DNA of 64,000 bases from Rheum nobile (Eukaryota > Streptophyta > Magnoliopsida > Caryophyllales > Polygonaceae), in NCBI GenBank assembly GCA_027886185.1, contig WOAB01000188.1:1674001-1738000 (forward strand), written 5' to 3'. The position numbers and the translations under genes are program-made. Below the pieces are notes generated by a model. The model was not told the origin of the DNA, did no database searches, and saw nothing but the letters and a program-made list of their open reading frames with translations. Positions 9,195 to 20,950 of the stretch are shown here, one piece after another. The first letter of the stretch is position 1. Each line of letters starts with the position of its first letter.

Positions 9195-10663
9195 TGATAA
9201 CAGGTTTTTATCGTTCTAAAAACTGCTATGCAAAATATCCAAACAAATCCTAAACCGTAGTCCTAGGTAAGTAAAGGTCGAATCCACAGGGAGGCGAATT
9301 CTATCTTAATATGCAATTTGTATGTCAAACTAAAGTAACCAAAAGGGGGTTTTGTTTGTTTAATTAATCTAAGCATGCAAAAGTAAACAACTAGATGTGA
9401 TGAAATCAGTAATAGGGAAAAGCACTTAGTCAAACAACATCCACTATTCGTATGACAAGTTGATCATAGATACTCATTCAAAATCTCATGTAATGGAAAT
9501 TCCAATTCCTTTTCAGATATAACTAATAGCACAACCAGATACTATTAGCACTAACTAATTAAACAATCCTGAAACTATCAAGATTCAGTTTAACAGCAGC
9601 CTTACGGATAGGAATATAGTTGGATACAACCCTAGAATAAAACAACCAGATATTATCCTAGAATGTAAATCAGTTCTCTTTTGCATAAGACTAGCACAAC
9701 CAGTTACTAATACGATACAGTTGCTACTCTGAAATAGATATGTTCAACCAGTAACAATCTAAATCTAGCAATAGATCAATAACAATAAACCCTAGTTGCG
9801 TCCAAATAGAGATTATCAATATCAATCATAAACAACTTAAGCAAGAGAAAGATAAAATCCATGCAATAGATTAAGAACGAGAATCTCACAACTTAATCCA
9901 AACGAAAGCTTCAGCGTCTGAATAAGCCAGGGAGGCTTAGTTCTTCATAACGTAGAAAAGGGAATTAGGGTTCAAGAGGAAAAGATGATAAGATTCCCAA
10001 CAAGCCTTTTCTCAACCCTTAAATACTAAAGGAAATAAAGCTAAGTTAACCTCATACGAAATATTAAAATCGTAATAAAAATAATCCAAATAAAACAAAT
10101 ATGGAAAACACGTTCGGCGGGCTTCTGACATCGGCGGCGGTCGCCGCATCTCCCACGGTGATCGCCGTAAATGCGGCGGGCGCCGCAATTAAACGGCGGT
10201 CGCCGTAATCACTTCGTAGCCAAGGTCGGTGGAAAGCCAATTGCGGCGGGCGCCGTAATTACGGCGGTCGCCGTTCTTCGGTTCAGCTCCTGCGACACTT
10301 CCGTAAAAACGCCATAACGTTTGATTCCCAACTCGGATTGCGCTCATATTTTGAGGACTTGCAATAGACTTCAAGATCTAACTCCTTAAATTAGAATCAC
10401 TCCATTTGGACATCGGAGCAGAGAGAACGAACCAATTGAATTCAGCACATTGTTCTTCTACTCTTCATTGCACTCCCTTGGCGCCTACTACTGGTGGCTT
10501 CCTCCTCAGTGTCTCATATGATCTCCAAAACCACTCAAACACCTCCAAAAACACCAACTCTGCCCCCAAACACCATACACATGAATGTGTCTAAATCTAC
10601 CCGAATGACACCAATAAAACCTCTAATAACTCTTACTTAAGCCCTACAAAGTAGTGCTTATCA
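9195..10663 (-). mobile_element. Solo LTR with 5-bp target duplication (ATTGC)
   Basis: TGATAACAGG...GTGCTTATCA, 1469 bp, flanked by ATTGC at 9190-9194 and 10664-10668. Near its left end it has a GGTCGAATCC/CACAGGGAGG box, and near its right end CCCTACAAAGTAG. Both are also seen in the LTRs at 27288, 31373, 35528 and 37691, so it belongs to the same Athila-related group and has the same minus orientation. No internal region remains. Confidence 0.8.
10115..10275 (-). repeat. Quasi-palindrome cluster, CGGCG-type arms
   Basis: GCGGCG-GT-CGCCGC (10134-10147), TGCGGCG-GG-CGCCGCA (10172-10187), ACGGCG-GT-CGCCGT (10193-10206) and ACGGCG-GT-CGCCGT (10261-10274), plus imperfect copies. The outer bases change in pairs between copies. 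It lies 390-530 bp from the right LTR edge, in U3 of the minus orientation. Confidence 0.8.
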
Positions 10664-10884
10664 ATTGCACACACCTATCTTTTGATTTCTCCTCTTGGTT
10701 ATAGCAACTCCAAAGTATCGTACTAATTTACCTAAAAATACTTGAAATACATAAAAGTATGAGTGTAGACTCCGAATACAAAATAATGCAAAACTAACTA
10801 TAGAATATATAAAATATGCATGCAAATGATCTAAACTAATATGCAACTAGACTCCTAAAAACATGTATAAAATGGTTGTTATCA

Positions 10885-11639
10885 GTGCTTTAAACTGATA
10901 TTGAAGTAACTAGCTTCATTGAATTAAACTCTCACTTCATTAATCACTTGCATTCAACTCTTGTGAGCCAGTAAAAACTCTTGACATGGCCGACCCTCAC
11001 CTGACTTTAAGCCATCTTTGCTGCAACGTTTTCAACTTTATTTTGTGCATTTTATGCTTATTGTAAAATTGAAAATAAGGACATAAAGATACGGGAAAAG
11101 TACCAAGGTTTAACGCAAGAAAAGTGTTGAAACTCAAGTGTAATTTGCTCTCGGTTACAAGCAAAGTTGTTGACAATTTGTGAGTTGTAATCCAGTTCAA
11201 AGCCTTACAAAAATCAAAATCGAAGAGAAAAAAAGGTTGGTACCAGAAATACCCAGTCTAAGTAACAAAAGGGAAGGCCATAGAAGCATTGGTCCAACCA
11301 GAAAAAGGCTTCGAAGGCAAATCAAAGTTGTTGGAAAATTTTCTTCTTTTATGCATTACTTGTTGTACAAACTGAGGTGCCTAGTAGCTTCTTGTGTCCT
11401 TGTTTGAAACTTGCAATACTTAAAAGCACAAGGTCAAGTTGAATTGGTTGTTTCTTCACTTGCCAAAACACAAAACCTAGCCGTTACCCTATTTTTTTAG
11501 CATAGCATTTCTGAATTTTGGGGTAAACTTCTAAGACTTGGATCTTGTGTTGTGAAAGACCATTGTATAAGGTAGCCCTCTATTGTTTTAGTTCTTGGTT
11601 GTCAGTTTCTTTCTTTGTTAACCTTGCAAGGGGAGCGAA
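10885..11639. other. No gene seen; probable TE flank
   Basis: AT-rich sequence with short open frames only. It leads into the plus-strand gag remnant at 11640 and may be its 5' part, but I recognise no LTR edge or PBS. Confidence 0.3.
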
Positions 11640-12290
11640 TGGAGATGTCTAGCTTGGGTCGTACGTCACAAAGGGATTTCCTTTGCTTTCGGTCTTATGG
11701 TGCTTTCTTATAGAGGAGCTCAACAACGTATCTAACTTGACTCCAACACTCATACGAGCACCTACGAGGATTTTCATGGCCAAGGTAACAAACCTTATGG
11801 GGACTATGGCTATGACTATGGCTATATAGAGGAAGAAAGATGGCGCACACCAACAAGGTATCAAACCATCCCTTCTTTTGAACCTTATTATCATTCTTTG
11901 TCTAACCCTTCCGTGCAGACTAAGGGAGTCTATGACTCACCTAACTCATCTTTTAGCACATCCAAGGGCAGAGAAAGAGTGAGCCCATAGCCACAGGTTA
12001 GGACACGTGACATCCGATGTGTCATGTGTTAAGGGAGAGGTCACTTGGCTGACATTTGCCCTAACCAAAACTATACTTACGAGGATGAAGGATCCTTAGT
12101 GAGTGAAGTCGAGGTTGTTGCATATGAGGACGAGAAGGTCAAGAATAGGACTGCCTCTAGCCATACCCCACTAGCCGTAGTGGGTAAAGAAGAGCCGCAT
12201 AGGGGTATTGATGCCGAGGAGGATCAACTTCCCATAATTGACAAGAACCAGCCAAGGAAAGTAGCTTCACCACCACCTCCAAGGAAATAA
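11640..12290 (+). pseudogene. Gag remnant with broken zinc knuckle
   Basis: The plus frame encodes a Y/G/D-rich stretch (PYGDYGYDYGYIEEERW), then a nucleocapsid knuckle at 12018-12059. Its pattern is C-X2-C-X4-H-X4-C, but the first X after the second Cys is a TAA stop. After the knuckle a frame of 81 codons (12045-12290) runs on with acidic and proline-rich sequence. It looks like the gag of a gypsy element; no pol follows. Confidence 0.55.
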
Positions 12291-14110
12291 GGAGAGACCG
12301 ATGCAGAAGCTTGTGAGCCTCCTATGACCAAGCTCTTTGAAGAGAACTTAGAGCCTACACAAAAGGAGGAGGAAGTTGTGCAACCATCTCCTTCTTCTAC
12401 AAGAAACAAACTTTGCCCAACCATCATGCGTAGCTCCATAAATTCGTTGGCTTCTCCATGGATGGATGCAACTTAAGTATGTTATTTATTTTAAGCTAAG
12501 GATGGTCTAAATTATGATTAACCTTATGATAATTATAAGTTAGATAAAACTTATCAATTTTTACTTAGAATATTTAAATCAAGTTTAATAAATTTTTGTT
12601 AAGGATTTAAGTATGGTCAAATTCATAAGAAACTTAAGCTTATTTTAACCTAAGTTAAATTTTTCTATACTTTTAAGTTTGGGTTAAAATAATATTATAA
12701 ATTTAGAATATTAAAATAAATAAGTTTGGGTAATTTTTGTAATTTTTAAAAGTTAAAAAAAAGAGTATTTTTGCCACAACTTAAGAAAGTTGGGAAAAAA
12801 TGTGCAAATAGGCCAAATAAAGGAGGGTCGTGTGTAATTAACCAAAAAAAGTTGTCTTCTTCCCAGCCCCTTCCTCCATTAAAACGCACCTCCAAGCTCT
12901 CTTTAATGGCGGAAATTCGACTCCATTAGATTCCAATTCGAGCCATTACACCTTGGGCATTGAAAACGACCCTATACTCCACATAATCCCCCATTTAATC
13001 GGTTTAATTGTTGACTAAAAACCCGGAAATTGTCCCAAATGCATCTCGCGACGTTTTTAGGGCCGATTCACCTCGATTCGAAATTGATCCGATTGAGCTT
13101 AAATTGGAGGGATTAATGAAAGGGTTAACGTTTAGGGCGTTCACACCTACAAAAACCTTATAAAATCCCTCCCAATCGGACTTCCAAATCATCCAATTTC
13201 GAAGCCAAAACTCAAGAATCCCAAATCCCGTTAGCGGTTATTCTTGGCCAAAATTCGAGCATGTGGAAGCTTATATCTTGCAATTTCTTGCACCATTGGC
13301 TTCGTCTAGTTGTCCTATTCAAAATCCCCATATATCCGACGCCGGAGAACCACTGCTGACGTCCAATTGGAGCCATTTCCGACGAGGTGTCACCGCGAGA
13401 TCCGGGGAAGGTTTGCTTGATCCGAATTTCCGATTTTTGGGTTTATTTTAATTTGTTTTTGACTTAATCTTGATTAATTTAATTAATCTATATTAGTGAA
13501 AATTATTTTAGGATTAATTTGATTTTATGAAAATTAAAATTGAATTAATTATAACTTTTTATAATATTATCCTATATTATGAATGGGTAAATTATGATTA
13601 TTCATTTAGATAATATTCTGACTTGGAAAATTTTAGGACTATAAATAAATTGTTTTATTAATTTATTTATGTTATGATTATTTAGAATATACAACTAATT
13701 AAATTTTAATCGTTTGATCAAAAAGCCTTGAAATTGATTTATTTATGAGTTAAATAAAATCAATTAGAAACTAAGACATTGTATCCTTCAAATATTGATA
13801 TTGAATAAATTATCTAATGTAATTTATTCATTGTGTATGATTTGGGTACGTCTCGGATTGGCATTTGGAACGGAAATAAAGAAAGGAGCCGATTTGCTTC
13901 TCGAAAGCAACCATCTCTGAAACGCCGTTCGATCTTCTCCATAATTCAAGGCAAGTGGCGGTTCGCTATTGCTAATTTATTCCATATTTTTCTTAATTGA
14001 CAATTAATCTAGTATCTTAATTAATTTGGGATAAATATTCTTAATTTCTTATTTGGGAACTTGTGTGTATAAAATGTTGTGTAAAATGAATTTTTTTATT
14101 AGGGGTCAGT
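12291..14110. other. AT-rich, TE-derived, no gene seen
   Basis: 12480-12770 and 13440-13850 are very AT-rich. 12840-13430 and 13850-13960 have the mixed look of LTR or 5' UTR sequence, but I can find no paired copy, PBS or polypurine tract. The open frames here are short and show no domain. Confidence 0.3.
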
Positions 14111-14111
14111 T

Positions 14112-14686
14112 TGTCCTTCAAAGCCTGGAAGGCTCCTTCTTATTCTTCACCCCAATGAAAGATGACCTTCTTGGTCAGCTCGGTGAGAGGCATGGCAATG
14201 GTGCTGAAATTCCTCACGAACCGACGATAGAAGCCGGCTAAGCCAAGGAAACTCTGCACCTGAGTCATAGTGGTGGGTGCCGGCCACTTTTGGATGGCCT
14301 TGACCTTCTCCTCGTCCACCTTAAGACCTTATTTGCACACTATATAGCCAAGAAATACAACATGATCCGAACAAAAATGGCATTTCTTAAAGTTAGCATA
14401 AAGTCTCTCCTTTCGAAGGACCTCTAAAACATGCCTAAGATGTTCAACATGAGCACTCAATGATTGGCTATAAATAAGTATGTCATCAAAGTAGACAACA
14501 ATAAACTTCCCTAGAAAGGCACGCAAGGCATGGTTCATTAAGTGCATAAAAGTACTAGGGGCATTAGTGAGACCAAAGGGCATTACCATCCACTCGTAAA
14601 GGCCGTACTTGGTCTTGAAGGCGGTCTTCCATTCGTCCCCTTCCTTCATGCGAATCTGGTGGTACCCGCTCTTGAGGTCTTGAGCC
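14112..14686 (-). pseudogene. G4 reverse transcriptase, C-terminal part
   Basis: The minus frame reads DLKSGYHQIRMKEGDEWK, MPFGLTNAPSTF and the catalytic YFDD (codons in 14482-14496), then a stop near 14329. Beyond the stop the same frame continues with FLGLAGFYRRFVRNFSTIA, the connection region before RNase H, to about 14112. Decayed by stops and truncation. Confidence 0.75.
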
Positions 14687-14908
14687 CAACTGCCAAGCCC
14701 AGCACATAAGCCCAACGGGGTTCCATCCTAAAACCAATTGGCAATAGGAGGAGTAGCCCATCTATTTATATACTAGACTTGGATACCTCACACTTCCGAT
14801 GTGGGAATCTCCATTGACCCTCAACAATGTTCCCCTCACTTGAGGGTCCCACACAGGGTCCCACAAACCACGCCCGGCCCTAGCCGAACCGTCGGCTCTG
14901 ATACCAAA
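14687..14908 (-). other. Internal remnant of the copia-type element, with PBS
   Basis: Minus strand TGGTATCAGAGCC (14906-14894) is the initiator-Met PBS used by copia and many gypsy elements, two bases from the LTR. The rest, down to about 14687, is non-coding and holds a TATATAAATAG string. The remainder of the element is absent. Confidence 0.5.
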
Positions 14909-15748
14909 TGTTGGATCGTAAGTGTTACGTCTGAGGGAACAAATGATTTGTTCCCACAGAAGGTGCAACGAAATAGTATAGCAAGAAAGATAATATAAAG
15001 AACTCACGATATATAGTGGAAACCCCAATCAGTCAAATAACTAACCAAGGAAAAACCACTACCTTCAAGCTTCTCGCTTGAGAGGATTTTGAAGAGTCTA
15101 CTTGTCTTATTGATTTCTTGATCGGTTACACTTGTAGTCTGGACATCAAACCCTAGACTTCCCACCTAGATTTGAATCTCTTCTACAACGATGAACACGA
15201 ACTCACTCTTCTAAGACTCACAGACACTTCACTTTCTTTTCTCTCAATTGAATGCTCCAAGTTCGTACCTAAGAAATGAATCTCATACTTCTATTTATAC
15301 AACTCGAAAAACTCATTAACAAGATAAAATCTCTCTCTCTAATATCAGCAATAACAAGATATTATTTGATTTAAAAAGATATAATTTTAACCAATTATAT
15401 TATCTAAGGAAATATTTCCTAAGATAATATAATCGGGTCAAGATAAAATATTTCTCTCTCCAAATCTTCCAATTGGCGTGATCCACCTGATTTCCTTTAC
15501 TTCAACGGCATGATCTTCAGAGATAATCTTCATAATCTTCATGCTAAACATTCTTCACTCCATTCACAGCTTGATGTTTGTTCGGCACTGATGTTCCTTG
15601 AGAGGTAATAGAGCATATGGAGAAAGCTTTGTTCCCTCTGCAATCTTGCGCTGCTAATGGTTCCCTGTGACAACTGTATTGTTCCTGAAACACTTGGATA
15701 CCAGATTAGTTGAATGTTTGTTACCATCAAAACCTAAGGAATTCAACA
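14909..15748 (-). repeat. Copia-type LTR
   Basis: TGTTGGATCG...GAATTCAACA, 840 bp, with TG/CA ends and an initiator-Met PBS at the left, so the element ran toward the left. No second LTR and no matching 5-bp flanks were found. Confidence 0.6.
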
Positions 15749-16433
15749 TCTTCCATTTGTCCCCTTCCTTCATGCGAATCTCGTGGTACCCGCTCTTGAG
15801 GTCTATCTTAGAAAACACTTGAGCCCCATGAAGCTCATCCAACATATCGTCTAAACGAGGAATTGGGTGCCGGTATTTAATGGTGATGGTGTTGATGGCC
15901 CGACAGTCCACACATATGCGCCAACTCCCATCCTTCTTAGGCACCAAAATCACTGGCACTGCGCAAGGGCTGAGGCTCTCTCGCACATAGCCCATCTCAA
16001 TGAAATCCCGGACTTGTTGCTGCAGCTCCTTTGCTTCTTCCGGGTTGGTCCTATATGCAGCCCTGTTAGGGAGAGTGGCTCCCGGAATGAAGTCAATCTG
16101 GTGCTCTATTCCCCAAAGAGGCGGCAACCCCGTCAGCACTTCTTCTTGAAAAAGGTCTTCATACCCCCGTAAGAGAGAGACAATAGACGAAGGAAGCTCC
16201 TGCAATTCACTAGAAGAAAATAGTGCACAAGTAGGAACTAAAAGGAAACAAGGAGTACTTCCCTGGATGGCCGTATCCACCTCCTTAGTCGTCGCACGGA
16301 GAAGATGGTTGCTCGCCCCCGCAGCTTGTCCTATGGTCAGTTTCTTCTTGGACTTGGCACTCTGTTCTGCTTCCTTGGCTCGTCGCCGTTGCTCATTGGC
16401 CGCATGATCAGCCATGATTTTGTGCAGCGTCAT
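15749..16433 (-). pseudogene. G4 reverse transcriptase, N-terminal part
   Basis: The minus frame contains VLTGLPPLWGIEHQIDFIPG, VILVPKKDGSWRICVDCR and FSKIDLKSGYHEIRMKEG, i.e. RT from its N-terminal extension to the first catalytic Asp region. The frame then runs out of RT into the inserted LTR and stops. Lysine-rich linker sequence lies upstream, between protease and RT. Confidence 0.75.
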
Positions 16434-16487
16434 AGGTAGAAGAGTGTACCGCTTACCTTATAAAAAGAATGAATACTCGTTGGTGAC

Positions 16488-16850
16488 TTAATTGTGCATC
16501 ACCCCACGGTCATACTGCCAAGGACGACCGAGTAACAAGTGACAAGCCGAGATGGGCAGCACGTCGCACAATACTTCATCCTTGTAGCCTCTTATCGAAA
16601 AGCTCACCTTTGCTTGTTCGGTTACCTTCAGAGGTGCGGTAGCGTTGAGCCAATTCAGAGTGTATGGCTGGTGATGAGAAGTAGTAGCAAGCCCAAATCG
16701 CTCGACCATAGCCCGGTCGATGATGTTGCAGCATGAGCCATCATCAATGATAACACTACACACCTTGCCCTGGATAGAACACCGAGAGTGAAATATGGTC
16801 TCTCATTGTGAAGGAAGAGACGCTTACTCATTGGACACTAACACCCTCTT
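16488..16850 (-). pseudogene. G4 retroviral-type aspartic protease
   Basis: The minus frame gives VIIDDGSCCNIIDRAMVERF, a degenerate form of the D-S/T-G active-site region also found in G1 (IIDGGSCCN), and ends LLLGRPWQYDRGVMHN. The long form of the frame begins at 16763, but related sequence extends to about 16850 with stops. It would process the polyprotein in an intact element. Confidence 0.65.
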
Positions 16851-17836
16851 GATGACACACGTCTGTGGCGTAGCCACCCTGTCGGCGATCCTACAAACAA
16901 GAGAAAAAGCCAACAGAGGCAACAACAGGGAAATCGATTCTACCTTGATTTTACTATACGCGGCAGATTCAAGGTCGACAATATAAGGAACAACAAGGAA
17001 TAAACAAAGATGACACGAAAAGGGAAAACGAGATAAGAGTTGCTAGATAGATCAAGCAAGAACCCAAGACTTCTTGTTACCGATGGGGAAGCCACCAGCC
17101 TGATTTGTCTCGATTAGACCGTTCACAAGGGTACCTTGCCGGGCGGGGCCTTCTCAAGCCCTTTTGGCCGGGACCACTTGACGTGCGCCCTTGGACTTCT
17201 CAAGGCTTTGCCCGAGTCCGCCTCACCTTGATTTCTAGGGCTACTAGCCGAATTTTCTCGTCACATTTATTTTTCCACTGATTTGGTGGGACCACGAGAT
17301 CAACACTAGATTTTCGAATATCTCCTTTTTTTAAACTAGAAAAAAGGGCAAACACGATACACAAGGTTTTGCCTTATACAAACAAATCAAGCAAATATTT
17401 TCAGCCCACCAAAAATAACAAAAAGATATCAGAATCTTACCAAATCTTATCTAACAAAATCTTATCCAAAAAGATTGACAAAATCAAATAAAATAAAAAC
17501 AACTTGGGGAGCAAGAAAGGAAATTGGGTAGGGTAGGGTTAGGGTTAGCTTTCGGCCCCCTCCCACCAGCCTCAGACGGCAACGCCACGGGCTCGCCTGA
17601 GCCACTCCGCGCCCCTGCCGCACCCGATCGGCCGCGCCTTGGTCCGCGTCGGGTATGTCGCTCCGCTCTGGACCTCTCTCTCTCTCGCTCACTTGGCCGT
17701 GGGTTTAGATCTACCGCCCCTATGGGTCTCTCTCTCACTCGGTTTGGTTCGCACTTGCCCAACCCCGAGTTTGCCTTGAACCTACAAGTCGTATTAAGGG
17801 TAAAGACAAGAAATAATAGCATTTTTACCTAGTCGA
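16851..17836 (-). other. G4 internal region, no domain recognised
   Basis: Between the PBS and protease, where gag should be. 17560-17810 is GC-rich and 17290-17520 AT-rich. No gag domain or knuckle is visible, so gag is deleted or replaced. Confidence 0.35.
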
Positions 17837-17849
17837 GGCTCTGATACCA
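17837..17849 (-). promoter_or_regulatory. Primer binding site, initiator tRNA-Met
   Basis: Minus strand TGGTATCAGAGCC, two bases from the LTR edge. Confidence 0.75.
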
Positions 17850-17851
17850 AA

Positions 17852-18725
17852 TGATGGCTTCCGCCTTCGCAAGATCACTTCGGGGTAGGTAGAACGCCAC
17901 GTCTCGCTTACCGGCTCTCCAAAGAAGTGCACGGCCAAATGGAATGCTCCAGAAATGGTTGAAGATGACGGCACAAGAAGTTGATGTTGGGTAGGCTTGT
18001 AGATGGTGACAACGTAACCGGGATAAGCGAACAACGTCGTCTTGGAGTCCACCGAGACGACTTGCACGACTTGCTCTTCTCGTGGAGTCCACCAAGAGTT
18101 GAACAAGGTTTGAATCCTTGAATGATGGAGTTCACCAACACTCTTGAACTCGGGTTGAGATTTGCTAGATCCGGAATCCACCAAAACAAGCAAAACTCGC
18201 GATTGAATCAAATTCGAATCCTCAAAACTTGAACAATCAATATTCCAATCTAGGAATGAAGTAAACAATGTGTTTTCTCAAATTAGACAAAGCTGAAGAT
18301 GAAACCCTAAAAACCAACATATAAATAGTCTCCAAATGTCACTTCCAAATGGGAAAATCACGTAAAGAAAAAGGCCCAATGGGCCGTGGGCTTCTCCTTG
18401 CTTCTTCCATGTGCATCCGTGCTTATGTCTTCTCCCACGCCTCTTCTTGTGTTGGCGACGGATACCATTGTAGCAACATGATCGGCGCGCTTGTCCCGTG
18501 GCTCGGCCGCATAGCACCCCTTAGCCCTTCTTGTAAGCTGATTAGCAGTTGTCTAGCCAGACTCCTTGTAATGACCATGTCGCCCTTGTTGGCATCTCTT
18601 CTCCTTGACTTTGACCTTGGGCCCTATGACGGGCATGATTCATGGGTGGTGCCAGAGATGACCTTGGTTGGTCTGAGTCCGAACTTTGATGAAGCACAAA
18701 CGTGCTTACATCATAAACTGTAACA
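17852..18725 (-). repeat. 5' LTR of G4
   Basis: TGATGGCTTCC...ACTGTAACA on the plus strand, 874 bp, ending beside the PBS. A CTATTTATATG string on the minus strand is a possible TATA box. Confidence 0.6.
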
Positions 18726-18741
18726 TTGTGGGTTCATGGTG

Positions 18742-20180
18742 CTACTCTTCCTCCTTTTCTTTGTCCCCTTCCTCGGTAGGTGTTTCCATGGAAACCTTGC
18801 TTCTCTTCTCAACTATCCGCCCACGCCCAAAACCTCCAATTTTCATCTCTTCCATTTGTTCCGCATTCAATTGCCAGTCGGGAGAAGATGTTAGATTCCT
18901 CTTACCAAGAATCGAAACTCTATTTGCATAGAGTAGTTGTAGCAGATGCAAGACACAATATTAGAACAAAGATATGGTAAGAATATAGAATATTAAATTG
19001 AATGAGAAATGATTACTTACAACTAGGAACAGTTTTGCGCCTATGAAGAACCTATCCTTCTTCTCCACCCCCCTCCCCCCACTCTTGCTTTATTTGTATC
19101 ATGATGTTGAACACAAACTCATACCAATTGAAGTGTTGTACATCATTGACATCTTCCATCAACAAATTCTGCATAATGGTGCCTTTCTGGTTGCACTCTA
19201 TCAGTACAGAAATGAGCAACATCAAGAAAAGCCTCTTGAAGCACACTACATTGTGCATTTTAACATCATATTTATGACATTGGATGGCCTTATTTATATG
19301 ACGTCAATGAAGTACGATTTCCATGTCCTTACAACTACATCATCATCATCATTTTCCACTTCTCACAACTGGTCTAGGACCTTTTAGTAGTCCTATCACA
19401 CATTGCATGTCTTCTTCTATGAGGTGTAGGCTGCTCTCATTCACCAGTTTTACTTTTCACTTCACTTCTCAAAGTTATCAAGCATCCAATAAGCCAAGTA
19501 ATGTGGTATTTCCATGACCTTAAAGTTTAGGAGATGCCCAAATCCCATATCCCTTATGCAATCCTTGTCATATGTGAGGTTGTCCAGAGTTTCCACAAAA
19601 AGTAGTGGGACATTCCTTGTGTTCAAGCTTGTGTACTTTGGAGGCAGTTCTTTCTTTTCCTTCTACTTTACTATTACTAGCTCTCTCTTCCCTTTTTCTA
19701 CACAAGTTAGAGCCTTGCTCAGTGTCTTCCTTGGCTTAGGATTCTCCTTAGAAACATCAACTAGTTGTTTGCATTTGTCTTTACGAGGTTGAACCCTAAA
19801 ATTTGTCTCTTTTTCTTGTTTGTTTTCCTTGCATTAGACTTCTTCGGTGTGGGCTTCTGAAACTCATCAGAGCTATCTCCTTCAAATTTTTCAGCTTCAA
19901 CCTTTTTGCTTTTTGTTGGGTTGTTTGTTTTCACTTTTCGCGTCCTAGACACAACCACTTTTCTCCTTGGTCTTCATACAGCACACAACTTTATTCCTGT
20001 TACCCTTATAGTTCTTCCCATACTTTCATTTCCCGAACTTTCATCTTCTTCATCATTATCTTCATCATTGTTTAGTTCATCGTCATCTTCACCATTGTCA
20101 TTTTCTTTGTTTGTATTGCTAGAATCAGACTTGGCATTTTTAAATGTTTTTCCATGATCAATAAGCAAATTCCCCATAGG
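18742..20180 (-). pseudogene. Decayed TE-associated plant gene (Ulp1/MULE-linked type)
   Basis: Reading leftwards on the minus strand I see an acidic segment rich in Asp/Glu (NGEDDDELNNDEDNDEEDES), a Lys-rich segment, then IRDMGFGHLLNFKVMEIP, and further on LISVLIECNQKGTIMQNLL with EDVNDVQHFNWYEFV. The MGFG...LL and NW-E-FV blocks recall plant hypothetical proteins often carried next to Ulp1-type proteases in Mutator-like elements. Stops and frameshifts break it throughout, and no protease domain is present. The family assignment is from memory of motif style and is uncertain. Confidence 0.4.
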
Positions 20181-20189
20181 CTCAGATTC

Positions 20190-20500
20190 ACGTATACATG
20201 AACAACATGCGGACTATACATGGACATGATACATAAAACACATGAACCCCAAAACATAATCTTATAGTCATGAACCTTATATATGAACCTAATGGAGACT
20301 ATACATGAACCAAATAACTAAACCACATGAGCCAAACGTTGATCGCACAATATACACTTGTAAATTTGTGATTGTTTTATGCACATGTAAATTTGGATAT
20401 ATAGTTCAAGATTCAAAAGATGAATCCTACTGTCTACATGCACATGGACTTTATAATAAAGATACATGAACCTGATAATGAAGGTATATGAACCAGTATT
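20190..20500 (+). repeat. Degenerate ATGAACC repeat, copy 1
   Basis: About eight occurrences of (A/T)CATGAAC(C) or ATATGAACC at uneven spacings, commonly 15-45 bp, embedded in AT-rich sequence. The same pattern recurs at 22890-23190 as part of the larger duplication. Confidence 0.5.
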
Positions 20501-20950
20501 GAAAAAGGAGAGACAAAATGTTCACAACAGTCAAAAGGGGGGAGACAAAATGTTCACAGTTCCACACCTTCTCGTGAATGTTTATATATAACCTACCAAG
20601 ACAATATATGACCTTATATAGTGCATCAGTGAGAAGAAAATTCTGAAACAGAAATGATAAGCAAGCAAATCAATGCACATGTATTTTTCACTTCTCGTGT
20701 GAAGTATGGAATTAATTGCAATAACGTTATTACTCATGCTCTAGTATAATCTGGATTTAACACTTCAAGCAGAAAATCGGGAAAAGAAAACACGAATTGG
20801 CGAGCAGAGCAAAGAAAGCAGGCCAACGCCTTGTTGAGCTAGCGCTTGCATAACCCCCTGGCTTCTTAGGCACGCCTAGGGTGTCGTAGGAATGGGTAGT
20901 ATCTTCCAATGTGCTGGACATGCCAAAGCAATCTTAAATTTCATCCATTA

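Larger units (their letters stand above)
5477..10884 (-). mobile_element. Rearranged Athila-family element (minus strand) with nested solo LTR
   Basis: Read from right to left: 5' LTR (10884 to 8002), exact tRNA-Asp PBS (7995-7978), a zinc-knuckle ORF, a coiled-coil ORF, an integrase C-terminal fragment, the GGCAACCC motif, quasi-palindromes with the same AACTCG arms as the plus-strand Athila, a GC-rich leader, and the hairpin/polypurine motif. RT, RNase H, the integrase core and the Athila ORF are absent. The 3' end is cut off at about 5477, facing the 3' end of the plus-strand copy. Confidence 0.75.
8002..10884 (-). repeat. 5' LTR of the minus-strand Athila (interrupted)
   Basis: On the plus strand it begins TGATGTGG beside the PBS and is taken to end at TTGTTATCA (10884). 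Removing the nested solo LTR and one target duplication leaves about 1.41 kb. The right edge is inferred from the ATCA ending and the length; no target duplication can be checked because the other end of the element is gone. Confidence 0.6.
14112..18725 (-). mobile_element. Gypsy element G4 (minus), left-truncated, split by a copia-type LTR
   Basis: Right to left: 5' LTR 18725-17852, PBS 17849-17837, unassigned internal sequence, protease, RT N-terminal half, an inserted LTR (14909-15748), then RT C-terminal half and the start of the connection domain, ending at about 14112. The gag region is not recognisable. A stretch of about 60 bp of RT is present on both sides of the insertion (14622-14686 and 15749-15812), so the two pol pieces could come from two related copies. 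Confidence 0.65.

Noticed and set aside
10874..10884. TGATAACA (9195) paired with TGTTATCA (10884) as the two ends of one element
   Set aside because: The pairing looks good, but the flanks do not match. Ending at 10663 gives an exact ATTGC duplication instead.
14687..15748. Complete small element with two LTRs
   Set aside because: The sequence near 14690-14830 has a TATA-like string and could be an LTR start, but it does not match the start of the LTR at 14909-15748.
15867..16172. 101-codon plus-strand ORF
   Set aside because: Antisense to the G4 reverse transcriptase.
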